Shown: piece by piece, positions 1-12,091 of the stretch
How the letters are laid out: each line of letters begins with the position of its first letter
Position numbering within the stretch: the first letter of the stretch is position 1
NCBI GenBank assembly: GCA_914767715.1
Contig: OU612073.1
Coordinates: forward strand, 10,538,001-10,602,000
Origin: Membranipora membranacea
Taxonomy: Eukaryota; Bryozoa; Gymnolaemata; Cheilostomatida; Membraniporidae
Direction of reading: 5' to 3'
Length of the DNA stretch: 64,000 nucleotides
Notes under the pieces: generated by a model
What the model saw: the letters and a program-made list of their open reading frames with translations, nothing else
What the model was told of the DNA's origin: nothing
Database searches by the model: none
Translations under genes and position numbers: made by a program

Positions 1-879
1 CATATAAATCACTATAATATAATGATGCACACATAAATCACTGCACGGAATATTCAACTCGTCTCACTACTAGCTGGAGGAAAAGAATGCCATTTTTGTG
101 CAAGCTTGAAATAGCTCAATTTAATGTTAGCTAACGTTTTTTTTTAAACGTTTATTGACAAGTAGTCTGAGCCTCCCAGACTCTGCCCACCGCCCGACAG
201 CCCCCCCCTGGCGACAAGCAATCTTCATCATTAAAATGATGTTCATCATTAAAAAACGTTTACTAGCCTCTTTGTGTTTTTTATAGGCTTCCACAGTTAG
301 CCATAATAAAGGCTAGCTATCACAAGGTTACCCCCTCCCCTCCCCTCCCCTCCCAAACAGGCGAAACTTAACTCTAGCTAATAATTTTCTTCTTTACCAA
401 AATATACTTGACATAGAAAGTTTTATTGGCCCGGAATGTGACTTAGGTCGCAAGGGTTAAATTGGTGATTTCACATCATTGAGCAATTTCATGATAATCT
501 TACCGGTAGAAGTAGTGGTTGCATTTTCATCCTGTCTTTTAAATCTTGATATGAGGGATTCCAATAGAGATCGTTTCCATTTCATGAATATGTTAACACT
601 GCAATATAATCGTAATTGCCATTATATTCCTCGTGTCAGATGAGTTAAATTCAATATCGCAACACAATTTTTATTTTCCGATTTGTAACGAGTAGTGCCT
701 CTGAATTTTATTGGTGTCTCTTCTTTATAATGGAATGGTATGATTCTGACACAGAATAATTTTGATCTGAAAAATCAACGTTTAAATTCAAGTTCAAAAT
801 CAAATCAACGTCTTAAAGTCAAGATAATTCTTGTGAAACATGTTTAAAAAAATACAATTTTTATACATACCTGTGTGAA
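1..879. other. Intergenic, no gene recognised
   Basis: No open frame with coding character was found. The only structured piece is a GC-rich terminal repeat starting at 165, listed separately. A C-rich tract lies near 330-356. The rest is AT-rich and probably includes the 3' untranslated region and flank of the minus-strand gene that ends at 880. Confidence 0.5.
165..218. repeat. Single end of a TA-flanked hairpin-terminus element
   Basis: GTCTGAGCCTCCCAGACT follows a TA dinucleotide and runs into a C-rich tract. The same terminus occurs at 11888-11937, 31984-32028, 43012, 43325 and 45670. The first 18 bases fold on themselves (AGTCTG with CAGACT). Only one end is visible here, so this copy is either truncated or its partner is decayed. 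Confidence 0.6.
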
Positions 880-2039
880 TTAGGAGTTGTAAAGGTAACA
901 GCAGGCATCGTAGTAGTTTTCATTTCTGGTGAGATTGGCGTGGTAGAACTGGAGGTTACTGTAGTGGTAGTATGATTCTGGCGTGTAACATTCTTGAGGA
1001 ATCTGATAATAATGCGGCGTTGACCTAAGCAAAAGATTATGAATTAGGAACACTGATTAGAAACCAGGAATAAAATTTTTTATTGAAATTGCACCTATTT
1101 TTTATTCTTCAATCACATTTGTCAAAAGATAGCTTTATTTGCCTCTATATCACTAAGAAGACATTGCTGATGGTTTAAATTGTCGTCTCATGCATACTGA
1201 ATATATATTTGGTAAATTGTTCACTTCATAAGTCTAAATAAGTTTAAATCTTCACAATGGAGAGAGTTATCCCCTCTAGAGAAAGGGAAGTAGAACCTGT
1301 GGTACTCAAGCTGCATCCTATATACCCTTGCCCACCGGAAATCACTCATTGTATCAAATAGGAGATCTTTTTACTACATGTTGGGTGCAAAAACACAGTG
1401 GAGCAGTAAAATTAGTCCAGTTCCGCAAGGACCTGGCTAGGATGAATGGCATGCCAGTACCAAATCAAAGTTACTCTCTGACATGACTAATGCATTTTGC
1501 ATGTACAATAGTACCAGTCTATTTCTAAAATCTGATAGAGCATTTGATGAATAGGTTGTGTTCTCTTCGGCTTTTATGTTATGGGTAAACTATCTCTTGA
1601 AATATTATAAAAAAGTAAAATCTAAAGTCATTGACAAACATTCAGGTGATCCTACCAAAGATGGAGGTTAAACTATGGCGTGTGAGAATGACCAAAATTA
1701 TCACAATTCAAGACCTTCAGTCAAGTTCTTAGCAAGCTGCCACATTACCAGTCAATTCAACCAATGAAAACAACTGACATCGTAATTAAGCTGACCGAGA
1801 TAAGTTCCCACCTGAGCTTGTTAAAATTTTTGCTAGCTTACAGTAAATAAAAAAACTACAAAAATTTACACTAGAGAATATGTCATATATACTTACTGTG
1901 GTTGGAGAGATGGTGTGATGTTGTTGTAGCAGGGTTGTCTTGTAGCGCAGTATGGTTGACATCCTGCAGGCTGACTGCACTGTGGTTGGGGACAGATCTG
2001 TGCAGCGGGAGATCCTCCATTGAAGGGATAGAAAGCCAT
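880..2039 (-). CDS. Small Pro/Gln/Cys/Tyr-rich protein, two exons
   Basis: I do not recognise the family. Exon 1 is 2039-1897 and exon 2 is 1024-880; the join (phase 2, GTAAGT donor, TTAG acceptor) gives 95 residues. The start MAFYPFNGG sits in GCCACCATGG, an ideal Kozak context, with an in-frame stop just upstream, which supports this ATG. The first half is rich in Pro, Gln and Cys with CPQPQC and CQPYC spacings; the second half is Tyr- and Asn-rich and ends in YYDACCYLYNS. No signal peptide or membrane segment is visible. Donor-like sites near 2880, 2459 and 2282 on the same strand suggest extra 5' untranslated exons, placing the promoter close to that of the divergent transporter gene. Composition alone does not reveal a function. 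Confidence 0.6.
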
Positions 2040-3210
2040 GGTGGCGACAATATCAAGCTTTTAACTGATCTACGGCTTTTGAATATGGATTCTGGAAAGG
2101 CGCTGCAAACTGGACAAAAGGATGAAGGATAAGTATTAGGATTAGTTTGTTTTCCACAAGAGCAATGTCATGTTATTTTGAGTTATGTAGTAGGCACATA
2201 AATATAACCATCAAATCTTTTAGAAAGTACTACTCTAATTAGCTGCTGTTAGTGTTATGATGGATGAGACTTGACCACTCACCAACTCTTTTGTGGCCAG
2301 CAGTCAAGAGAAGTATGCTGTGAAAATCAAAGCAGGTGTGATGTGCCTTAAAAACTCTGCTTTCTTTCTATTGCTTATCAGTGTTCGTTCTAGAACTAAC
2401 TTCAGTACATCAATGTCGATGATGTCATTTTTAAGCATAAAAGAAAGTTTCTACTCACCAAAAATGAAACAAAGAAATATCATCGACAAGCCCTGGAAAA
2501 AGCACATCATTTAATGAGTCAGTGCAGTGGTGTGACACACCTAATTATCAAATACCAACAACCAAATATTGTATGACAATATCCATAATGTTAATCTTCA
2601 TGTTTAGCTTTAAGATCTCTAAGACATGCGTCATCTCAACAGAAGACAGCGTTATGAAGATCAGATTATAAAACACAAAGGATGTTTGCGAAATTTTCCA
2701 TTGTTGATTGCAGAGCGTTTATAAAACATGGTTGTCCCTACAACGTGAGGACATGACAGAAAGCCAGAAACAATTTGTATAATATTTATGTTCTCATATT
2801 TCCATTTTGAAAGCGAATTGTCGTATCTATCAGTTTGATATTTATAAACAAATTTTTTGAGTTATTGTGCAAAAACTTACTTAAACCGCTGGTTGCGAGC
2901 ATGTAACCTTGTCACAGAGCTCGACGAGTTTTTCTGCTTAAATAACAAGCAAAGACAGTGCAAAGTGACATTAGATCATAAATAATGTTTATGATGATAT
3001 TCTCAGTAATTTACAGATACATGTGCTTTATTCCCGCCATAACTATTTAGCCTGTTGAGATTTCTCATTGGCCATTAATTTGATCATGTGACACATTTTA
3101 CTACAAAGTCACATGACTACCAATAAATCATGAGTTGAGTGGACTGTAGTAGGAGGCAATGAGGGGCACTGAGTTAATAAATGTTATATTTTAGTTAAAA
3201 TTCTTTTATA
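2040..3210. promoter_or_regulatory. Divergent intergenic region with probable 5' untranslated exons
   Basis: This separates two genes that point away from each other. On the minus strand, donor-like sequences occur at about 2880 (TTTAA then GTAAGT), 2459 and 2282, consistent with spliced leader exons for the small protein gene. I found no convincing TATA box and no further coding exon. A shared bidirectional promoter is inference only. Confidence 0.35.
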
Positions 3211-6200
3211 ATGGGTTCTAAAGGGTCCAAAGATTCAGCAGACACAAGCAGCAATGAGTATCCACATGCTGCTATACTGAGAGGTGCCACAGAATCTGAT
3301 GCTCTCTTGCATCCACTGGTGAGTTTGTATTTCTACTAATGCAAATATCATCCAACATTAGTTTACTCATTTGTGCGAGTTCACCATTTGATTCAGATAC
3401 CACTCACAGCATTTGTGTGTGCATTGGGATTGAGTCAGACCTCACAAGTATAAGACCAACACTTACATTAATTCCTTGCTCAAGCCCTTTGTCATCACAA
3501 GCCCTTTATTACACTACATAATCTACTCTCTTTTTAGTATGTAGGAAATAGCTTGTGGGTGCTGGCCTAATCATAAATTATTAAGGGAATACCTCATAAA
3601 TACCAGACAACCTAACCTGAATGTATGTGTGTTTGTTACCAATCTATGACCAAGGAGTTACTCCTTGCTATGACAGTTTGTTTTGGATGGTACACCATAG
3701 TAATTGTGATACTGTTATTTATCTGTAAAGAATGGCGAAAATAACACCACAAGTACCTCACATAAGTTGACAGTATGGACGGGGATGGTATTTATAGTGG
3801 GAGAGATGGCAGGGAGTGGAGTTCTGGCGTTACCTAGTGCAATAGAGAACACAGGTGAGGAAAGCTCTATCTTCGGCGTCTGTTTAGTTTGTCTCTAAGT
3901 TTATCAATTTCAAGAAACTAGCTAAGACTAGTATACATACGACTGCTGAACACACAGGTATTCCGCTAGAAACCCCCTTTTAAAGCCTCCCCTAATACTG
4001 AATTCTCTTGCAAGCCCAAAGAGAATGAAATCATCCTTGTCTGTTGATGAGCATCTCACTCCTTCACATATAGCTCTCAGTACATTTTTTATATAATCGA
4101 TTTGTGACGCAGATTTATTATATTATTTCAGGTTGGATAGGGATTTTCGTTCTCATACTCAGCTGTGTAGCTATTGGCTGGTGTGGGATTTTATTGGGTA
4201 AATGTTGGCTCATGTTGGAAGAAAGATTTCCTGAATATCAGGATCACTGCAGAGATCCATATCCGTCCATCGGTCAGGAGGCATTCGGCAAACCCGGCAG
4301 GTAGATTAATTAAAGAGGAAATGTGTTTTTTTTGGTTTATCAGAGAGTCTGTTCAGACAACGCCTCATATATGACATAACAATAGTACTGTTTAATGTTT
4401 TTCGTTTTTGTTCCTGTAGTCTCCCTTCCCTTATATTACTTATCGGCTCCTTGATGATTGACTCCACCAATTTGAAAAATTCTTTGCTCTTATCTGTGAC
4501 CATGAATGAGGGTACTGTGCAATTCAACCACCCGTTCCCCTACCTGGGGGATAATCACAGATAACTATCAGTAATCTGCTTTTTGTTTTACAGGATTTTA
4601 GTGTCTGTGTGTATAGATATTACTTTATTTGGAGTATCGGTAGTATTTATGACACTAGCAGCTGATAACCTGCAGGCAGTGTTTAGTAAGGTACCAGCCC
4701 TCAGTTTCTCTCCATGCTTATGGATGTTAATAGTAGCTGCTCTTCTCACTCCTGTTGTGTGGCTGGGAACACCTAAAGATTTCTGGTGAGTTTTACCGCA
4801 AAAGTTTGAGTGCTAAGAATTCAATTTGCCATCTCTTAATAAGTTAGTTATTAATCGAAATTAATAATGGCGGATAGATCTTATTTATGAATACCATTTA
4901 GTATGAAAAATTTCAAAACAAGTGTTTTTATCCATCAGGAAATATATGTGATAAATTTTACAATCACATTAAAAAGCTACTTGATCAAATGAAACTTTAG
5001 CTGGCTTGACTAGCATTTGCAAACATGGAGGACACAGGAAACATACCAGCGTACCTGGATGATACCAACTGTCAAAATAAAAAATGTGGCAGGGTGGCAT
5101 AGCAGTTAGGATTTGCAGCGGTTAGGGTTAGAGCTTTTCAATCTGAGAGTAGCAAGTTTTAATCCCAGTCACTACCCATGCTGCTAATGGAGGTGAGCTC
5201 TTCTTACATTACCCTGTCTTTCCCACCCTTACCTCGTACCTGGGTGCGCTGAATTGATGAGTCATGGTAAGAATATTCTTGGCGGCCCCGAAAGGGGCAC
5301 TGAATGGCAAATAAACTGTACACATGATTTGTATTATGTAATAATCTGATCTGTGTTTTATTTAGGAAATCTAATTTGATTTAGTATTAAACTAAACTGT
5401 TTCTGCGCAGGCTTTTAGTTATGATTTATAATATGCTATTGTATCTAATTTCAGGCCTATAGCTGTTGGTGCTACAGTAGCCACTGCAATAGCCTGTGTG
5501 ATTTTATTAGCTGAGATAGCTACCTACCCTCCTGCTACAGCAATGGCTGAAACGCCACACAAAGAAGTAGACATACTCTCCTTTGCTTTAGGATTTGGTA
5601 CGATATTATTCTCGTTTGGGGGTGCTCCCGCCTTCCCTACTATACAGTCTGATATGAATGTCACACAGGACTTTCCTAAGGCTATTAGCCTGGGATTTAT
5701 AAGTAAGTATTCTACTACATGATTTATTGGCAGGTGTTTTCTGTAATGCTAGCACCATAGTGTTAATCCAATGCCCGCATAATGTCCGCATAGTTAAAGT
5801 GACTCTACATTGTTACATTTCTTAGCCAAACAAATTTCTCAAAAATTGGATTGGGCGATTGCTAATACACCTGCCTCCTCCCATTAATATTTATAATATT
5901 TATAAGTTTATTCCCTCCCCTTACAATAGTGATGTGGGCAGTGACTTTAGTATCTCTTATGAGGGCACATCGTAGTGTATAATTCTGATTCATTAAACAT
6001 TTTTGAAATACTCATCATAATTCCCTAGCATCAGAAATATCTATGTATTTTACCAGGAAACGATTGTTGTCATGAGTCAATATCATCTACGTATTTTATC
6101 AACTACATGTATATAATATGTATGTAACTGAGAGAGAGAGTGAGAGAGACTGTACGTAATATATGAATTATTGGATGATTTTGCTTTGGTATTTGATTTG

Positions 6201-8082
6201 CCTCCAAATGACCTTTTACCTCATTAATTTGATCAACATCGGCTATGATGAAGCATTGCCTTATGTTCTCTACTTTGTAGTACTGCTGTTGATGTACCTG
6301 CCCGTAGCGGCAGCAGGGTATTTCCTGCTTGGTAATAAGCTAAAAGACAATGTGCTGCTCTCCCTGCAGGAGCACAGTAACTGGATGTTTTATACTGTAC
6401 AAGTTCTAATATGTGTACATTTACTATCAGCTTTCACTATCATACTCAACCCACTGTGCCAGGAGCTGGAAAAACTATTCAAACTGCCAATGCGTAAGTC
6501 ATAATAGAACCACCATTTATCTTAACTTCTTTGGTTATGTTATGGGGAAAACATCCTACTAGCATGGTATCGTCTGCCAAAATAAAAAGTGGCTTATGAG
6601 GACCTATTGATTAATAACGTTTGTAAGTGATAGGCCTATCGACCCACCTTGCATTGTTGAAATGCTGTACTATTAGATATATCATGTCGTGCTTACCAGG
6701 CAACCAGTTGAGATTGTGAGTATGTGACAAAAAGTTCAAACTGGCTGAGTAGGTACTGACATAAGATGATGATTACGAATCCCGAATCGATAAAATGGCG
6801 GAACAGATTGCCATTATATACTAAACTATACTACTAAATATTCTATATTAAGTCTATGCATAATACCAACGAATTATCCCAACATGTGATCGTTTCTTTC
6901 CATCTTGGTTTTAGACTTCACATGGAAGCGGGCAGTATTCCGTACTCTCTGTGTTATGGTGGTGCTATTTGTTGCTGAGAGTGTACCTAACTTTGGTCCC
7001 ATACTATCACTTCTCGGTGCTTCTACAAACACCCTCCTGGGTATTGTGTTTCCCTGTGTGTTCTACCTCAAACTGTGCTCAATGGAGAACAGAGGATGGC
7101 CAGACAGGTGGGTAGTTTAATTAAATTTGTTGTTACATTTCAAACTGAGAGAAAAAATTTTCCATGATATGCACACCAATCCTTCCCCTCAATCGGCTTC
7201 CCTAGTAAAAACCATTTGAATGATCTATTACATTTGGAATAACTAAAGGGCCCACAGGCCTATTTTCAGCCTTGATGCAATATTATATTGAAGTGATACC
7301 CTCTTCTGACATAACATTTAGATTGGGGCTATATTTGAGAATGGGCATATTTAGCCTATGTGTTGGCACTGAGCCAAGAAATGTAGGAAGTTATAAGAGT
7401 TAAAATTCAGTTTAACACAGTTTGAACAGAACCTGGTTATTTTGAAAGACCAAAACTAATACATCACTCCTAGTAATGACTGCACTTTAGTATCATAACT
7501 TTTAGCGATGTTGTTTCTAGTGTAGTAAATATCCTAACACGCTAATACTGACTAGTCACATGTAGATAACCAACTTACAGTCAGGTGATTGTTATAGGGT
7601 ACCTGTAGGCCTGTATTATGTTTTATCTCTGTTCATGTTATGAAGGTCACATTGATAAGCTCCCACACTACAGCTAATCGCTTCACTGTAACTTTATGTA
7701 GTCTTCGCTGTCAATCCTCACCAGTACTATAGCCATATGAGAATGGTGATAATCCTCTTCTGTATCCGCTTGGTCCTGTTCGGGTAGTGGGGATGATAAT
7801 GACGGCAAATTAAAAAATATGACAGATTGCCTTTTACTTTTGGTTAACATTGGCTCAAATACCCTGCTGTCTGAGCTTCCAACCAACAAACAAAGCGTCA
7901 AAAGTTAAATAAATCTTTCTTGCAGGAAAGCGTCGCTTGTTGAGAAGATATTTAGCGTAGAGATAGTACTTGTTGGATTGATTGGTGGAGTTGTTGCCAC
8001 TTATTCAGCTATAAGAGCATTAGCAAATCCAGCCGTGCTCATACCACCCTGCTATATAAGCCTTAATATCACTGGCTCATAA
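3211..8082 (+). CDS. AAAP-family (SLC36/SLC32-like) amino-acid transporter
   Basis: Eight exons join in frame: 3211-3318, 3731-3854, 4132-4300, 4594-4785, 5455-5702, 6281-6493, 6915-7107, 7926-8082, giving 467 residues, a usual length for the family. After a soluble N-terminus of about 50 residues comes the Aa_trans signature [19 protein letters not shown] in the first membrane helix. Further landmarks are [48 protein letters not shown] and [16 protein letters not shown], matching the roughly eleven-helix fold of proton-coupled or vesicular amino-acid carriers. The C-terminus is short and ends NITGS. Substrate cannot be told from sequence; the [11 protein letters not shown] loop resembles nematode and invertebrate SLC36-like proteins more than SLC38. 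Intron 4 carries a SINE. An AATAAA lies 440 bases past the stop. All junctions are GT-AG. Confidence 0.93.
5085..5335 (+). mobile_element. tRNA-derived SINE-like repeat in transporter intron 4
   Basis: GGGTGGCATAGCAGTTAGG resembles a Pol III A box and AAGTTTTAATCCCAG a degenerate B box about 50 bases on, followed by a non-tRNA body and an AAATAAAC-type tail. No clear target-site duplication was found, so the ends are approximate. Confidence 0.45.
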
Positions 8083-8521
8083 CTGACAACCCCCAACAGG
8101 TGACTGAAACTGTCATAAATCACATGCAATATAAGCCTTAAAATGTCAGACTTATAAGTGGCATCCCTCGACAGGTAACTGAAGGTGTCTTAAATCACAT
8201 GCTGTGCGTCAGGTTCAAATAGATGAGCTTGAATTCATGTGCCTTAAACTTAAAATTTAGCAAAGCCAATGCAAGTTTTTCTACTATCGTACACTGAATG
8301 TATATAAAATTATATTATAATGAGAAGTCTCTAACGTTGTATTCATATCCCAACTTTTGCCAACATTCAACACACTTCTATGCTGATGTAGCTGACTGCA
8401 GGTCATTTATTTTCATAGCAAGAAGGCTTACCAGTGAGCATTGCTATTAACACAGTCTAATCGTGCATCATGTTCTTAGCTTATTTTTCCATAGTATATT
8501 CTTCATTCTTAGTGCCAAAAC

Positions 8522-8527
8522 AATAAA
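8522..8527 (+). terminator. Candidate polyadenylation signal of transporter gene
   Basis: AATAAA 440 bases after the stop at 8082. The same signal is preserved at 26351-26356 in the duplicated block, where it no longer serves an intact upstream gene. Confidence 0.45.
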
Positions 8528-9637
8528 TTAGGGATTGTGTTCTCTTGAAATATTTTTGTCCTAATTGCTATGATTTTTAGTATCTAGTTCTATCATTCTA
8601 GAAGGGAAGTCCTTGGGGAGTCCTTGCCTTGTATGAAGCTTTTTCCCTGACTTATATTAAACCTACTTCAGTTTAGGCTTTAAAAAGACACAAAATTGTT
8701 TTACACTATATTATTAAGACAAACGCTTCTTTTTAGAAAAGTTTTTTGCCAACTTGTTTCTGTTACCAAAAGGATATTGTTGTGAGAATACAATGACTAG
8801 AATATATTTTACTTATTTTGTGAGTATATGTTATTTGTTAGTCAATTTTTAGCCTATGTTGAAATTAACTATCAATATAAAACTGCTCAATTCAATCTAC
8901 TGTCTAGTATCAGGATTATCTTCTACAAACACCTGAGAGATTGTACAGAGTTTAACAACTAATCTTGAAATAATGCAGGAAATTGTGTTGGCTCCGCTTG
9001 TTTGAGACTAAATCCCAACATATGAGCAGTGGATAAGCTGCAATTGGTAAAATGTCTCTGGCATTTATTGTTTTGTCAATTTGGAGGCACACATCTTTCA
9101 CAACAACAAATGAGTCAACTACTCCATGCTCTTTCGTTCATGTCATAATACAAGGTAATATTGAGTAAATTCTATATATCAGTGCAGTTCGAAATTTGAA
9201 GTTAGTTTACTGTTATTAATTCTTAAAAATCCATCCTAATTACTGAAGTTCAAAAACCACATATAATATTCACTATGTCTCTTTGTTATCTTGCACTTAT
9301 CTGGGCGTGATTGGTCATTTATACATCTACGGGAGGATGTTGCCTGTTATTGGTTCTAATGCGTGAGCGTAGTGGATGGTCATTGTCACATGATATTTAA
9401 ATGAAGTGGTCAATGCAGTTAGAATGCAGGAAGCTGGTGTCGTTTTTTGATACAATGTGCTTCACTTCCAAATTTGCTAATTACATTTGATGGTAAAGTT
9501 GGCAAGACAAAGGGTTTCTTGTTATTAAGACATGGTTAGGGATACAAAATATCTACGTTTAAATCGACAGACAGGCTATTCAACCAGGGAGATTGGGATA
9601 CCCTCCCTGATCCCACCTGCCGCTCTAACTCTAAGCC

Positions 9638-9965
9638 AGGGGTGCCCGACCTTTTCATTGAGGGGGCCGCATCCACATATCGCAATGTCGCTGGGGGCCG
9701 CAACCTCCCCATAAATCAAACATTCATATATGGGTGTGCAGTATTCTCATCTCTGCAGTGGGGAGTTTATTTATTGGAGCTTACTCAAATGCAATGGTTG
9801 GGAGTTCCAAAATACTGTGACTATATGTAGAGCGTTCCTTATTATTGTACAAATGAGGAATGTAATAATATAGGGGTGAAAATTGTTTTCGCGACTACGC
9901 GATTTTCTCAAACGGGTCGGGGGCCGCATAAAATTGGGTCGGAGGCTATTAGAGCTGCGGTGAAG
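9638..9965. mobile_element. hAT-like transposon remnant
   Basis: CAGGGGTGCCCGACCTTTT is a typical hAT terminus, followed by repeats of GGGGGCCGCA common inside such elements. It interrupts sequence that is continuous in X2 around 28003. I could not find the opposite terminus or an 8-bp duplication, so the right edge is a guess. Confidence 0.45.
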
Positions 9966-11032
9966 GAGAAGATACTGTCGAATGAAGTGTTGAGGACCAA
10001 CTCATTAGTGACTCTACAGCCGCAACAGGAGGCAGAATTCTCTAGCTCCTTGATTGGACTGAAGAATATAATGTAAGTAATGTTAGACATCTACTTTGCG
10101 ATCAAATTGAATTGGGTGTGGTTTCAACAGGATTTTCAAAGTTGGTTCTTGCAACATCATTGCCTCTGGGAGGAAAGGGATGTGCGATAATGTTGTAACA
10201 ACATCAATCTTGCAGTGATTTTAGCCTTCAAACTAAGTGCTGTATTGACATCGGCAAAGATTATAAATACTCATTGACATTGACATAGTCATTGACATCG
10301 GTTCGTGGGAAGTTCAGCTCTATTAAATGCAGTTGAACTGTTCCCCTTTGACATATACATTCATGAGTCCTATCTGACTACGACTTTTTATATGAATGGT
10401 TATAGGCTCGCTAAGTAACAGCTGATTGGTCCAAGAGTACAGTAATGCTTCGGACAACCACTTGTAAAATTTTTCCTGAAATTGTTTGTCTGCTTGCGAT
10501 TACTTTAATTTGTCGATCAAGGTACGATTGTTTGCATGAGTTTGAATAGTTGTTACTGGAGCCACTACAAATGTGTGACCTAAAGGCTGTCAGATTTGTT
10601 ACCACATTGTATAAACTTACCATCGATCCATGAATGCGATGCATATCGCTGACAGAGATGTGCTGATGACTCTTTTACTGTATTCATCTTACTGGGCAGT
10701 AACTGTAATTTGTTAGCCTGCAACAGCATCAAAATTTGATGGCTTATTATCCAAAAAACGTATTGAAGAGGCGTGGCCGCAGAAAGAGTTGTACAGGTTG
10801 GTTGAGTAGGTCGTATGGGTCAGAATAGCATGTGTGCTAAAACACCCAAAGTTTTATTGTCCACGCTATTCCTCAAGTTAGTGACACATTAGTAAATGAC
10901 AACTGCCTTCTCTGTACAACAAAAGGTAGAATAAAGATGGATTAGCTCAGCTGGATAGCTAATGAAACATAAAATTGTGTTGGCAGTTGTAGATTAAAAG
11001 AATAATACTGTGTTATTAAATTAACTAATGAG

Positions 11033-11421
11033 CAGTGGCGTAAATTACCATTCACAGCCCATTAGCTCAGTATGTAGAGCGCGGCTGCATAATGATCACT
11101 ATTAATAAGATTGTTGTGGGTTCGGATCCCATCGGGGTCAGTTTTTTTTCAAATGGATGCTTTATAACTGGAGCATTTTTACCGTAATCTTCTACTGCTA
11201 TTGAGTTGTTTTCTGAAAGTACCCAACAGCTCGGTGAGCTATTGAAATACCTCTCTGCTTGCACTATTTTGCTACCGATATGCAAAAATTTCCGTGGTGG
11301 GTGGGCGCTTAAGCGCCCCTCCCACACCCTCCCCGCCACGCCTATGGATCAGGCTGCGCCCGATCATTATGCTCATCTCTAAAAAGTCAGTGAGTGAAAT
11401 TTTTTAGAATATACGCCCCTG
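11033..11421. mobile_element. hAT-like MITE with tRNA-like module, copy 1
   Basis: The 389-bp element starts CAGTGGCGTA and ends TACGCCCCTG, imperfect terminal inverted repeats. It is flanked by the 8-bp duplication CTAATGAG (11025-11032 and 11422-11429). The paralogous block X2 has the empty site, a single CTAATGAG at 31524-31531, so this insertion post-dates the block duplication. Inside, in order, lie a tRNA-like unit followed by eight T residues, a body, and GC-rich palindromes (GGGCGCTTAAGCGCCC). The sister copy is 39223-39637. No transposase is encoded, so movement would depend on one supplied elsewhere. Confidence 0.88.
11055..11141 (+). ncRNA. tRNA-like sequence inside MITE copy 1
   Basis: TTAGCTCAGTATGTAGAGC matches a D-arm with A box, and GTGGGTTCGGATCCCA a T-arm with B box; a run of T at 11142-11149 would terminate Pol III. 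The anticodon arm is expanded and poorly paired, so this is a tRNA-derived unit rather than a confident functional tRNA. Confidence 0.5.
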
Positions 11422-11887
11422 CTAATGAGAGCTATGACTTTGGACAAGCCCAGCTATTATACAGCCCTAGTATTATTACATAGTTAATTATAGTGAATTT
11501 TCCTGTAATTATAATTGTGTATTATTTTGCCACAAAGTCAAAGCAACTTACCCCAAGCGCTACTACTATTTGTCTCATGTTTTATTGAGGGGAGTTTTAC
11601 TATATTGAACAGTCTCAGTGGTGTTAGGTGACATTTCATCAGAAGCTAAGCTCAATCAAGGACATTTTAGTGCTAACAAGGTAAGGTGCGTCGCTGTGTT
11701 CACAATCTTGCCACGACAGGTATTGACGGCATTTATAGGCTAGCATGCAGCACGTTCTCTCTCAGATAATTGGACATGAATTTTGCTAAAATATGTGGAG
11801 TATTATTAATCAAAATAAAATCATCATGGACGATCAACGATTCTAGTGCTGGCTTCAGCAGTCAGTGCCACAACACAACTCCTCACC

Positions 11888-11937
11888 GGGGGGGGGGGGG
11901 GCTGTCGGGCGGGGGCAAAAGTCTGGGGGGCTCAGAC
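11888..11937. repeat. Terminal repeat of the TA-flanked hairpin element
   Basis: A G-rich run followed by CTGTCGGGCGGGGGCAAAAG and CTGGGGGGCTCAGAC is the inverse of the terminus at 165. It is flanked by CAACTCCT on both sides. The same insert is present in X2 (31984-32028), so it predates the block duplication. It lies within the candidate THAP-encoding stretch. Confidence 0.55.
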
Positions 11938-11950
11938 AACTCCTGCATGT

Positions 11951-12050
11951 CATGTCATTTCGCTGCTCAAGCATTGGACAAAAGAGGGATGCCGTCAAGT
12001 GGATTAATTATATTAAAAAAACGGGAAAGTATCACCAAACCTGGTCATAA
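11951..12050 (+). pseudogene. Possible THAP-like N-terminal fragment of the transposase
   Basis: The frame reads MSFRCSSIGQKRDAVKWINY then IKKTGKYHQT before a stop. The W-I-x-x-I-K-K spacing after a basic helix resembles the middle of THAP zinc fingers, which commonly precede the transposase domain found just downstream. The flanking Cys and Cys-His ligands cannot be located, so the assignment is weak. A matching copy lies at 32041-32139 in X2, where everything downstream of it is missing. Confidence 0.25.
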
Positions 12051-12091
12051 GAAGCCAGTCTAATAGGTCCACATTCCTCTTGATTTTGCAG

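Larger units (their letters stand above)
8338..12047. repeat. Duplicated block X1 (pairs with 26180-32131)
   Basis: From the transporter 3' flank to a THAP-like fragment, this block matches 26180-32131 in the same order and orientation with only scattered substitutions. Differences are discrete: X1 carries a MITE at 11033-11421 that X2 lacks; X2 carries a 2.66-kb non-LTR insert at 28690-31347 that X1 lacks; X1 lacks about 526 bases of an older retroelement (27329-27854 in X2) with TTTGAT microhomology at the join; and X1 has 9638-10312 replaced by foreign sequence. No convincing protein gene was found in the block. A short minus-strand exon-like stretch near 10590-10660 ending at a GTAAGT donor is conserved in both arms but could not be joined to anything. 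Confidence 0.9.

Noticed and set aside
4306-4560. Alternative transporter exon after TAG at 4419
   Set aside because: It reads open for a while but ends in a stop; the exon at 4594 gives the conserved family sequence and correct phase.
6163-6280. Longer 5' reading of transporter exon 6 beginning MNYWMILL
   Set aside because: Phase and family alignment place the acceptor at 6280; the upstream frame is intron.
10411-10644. Minus-strand exon-like sequence ending at GTAAGT, conserved in X2
   Set aside because: No partner exon could be joined and the frame is not kept between arms.
10938-10960. TTAGCTCAGCTGGATAGC, a perfect tRNA A box (also near 31440)
   Set aside because: No B box or cloverleaf follows; at most a tRNA fragment.
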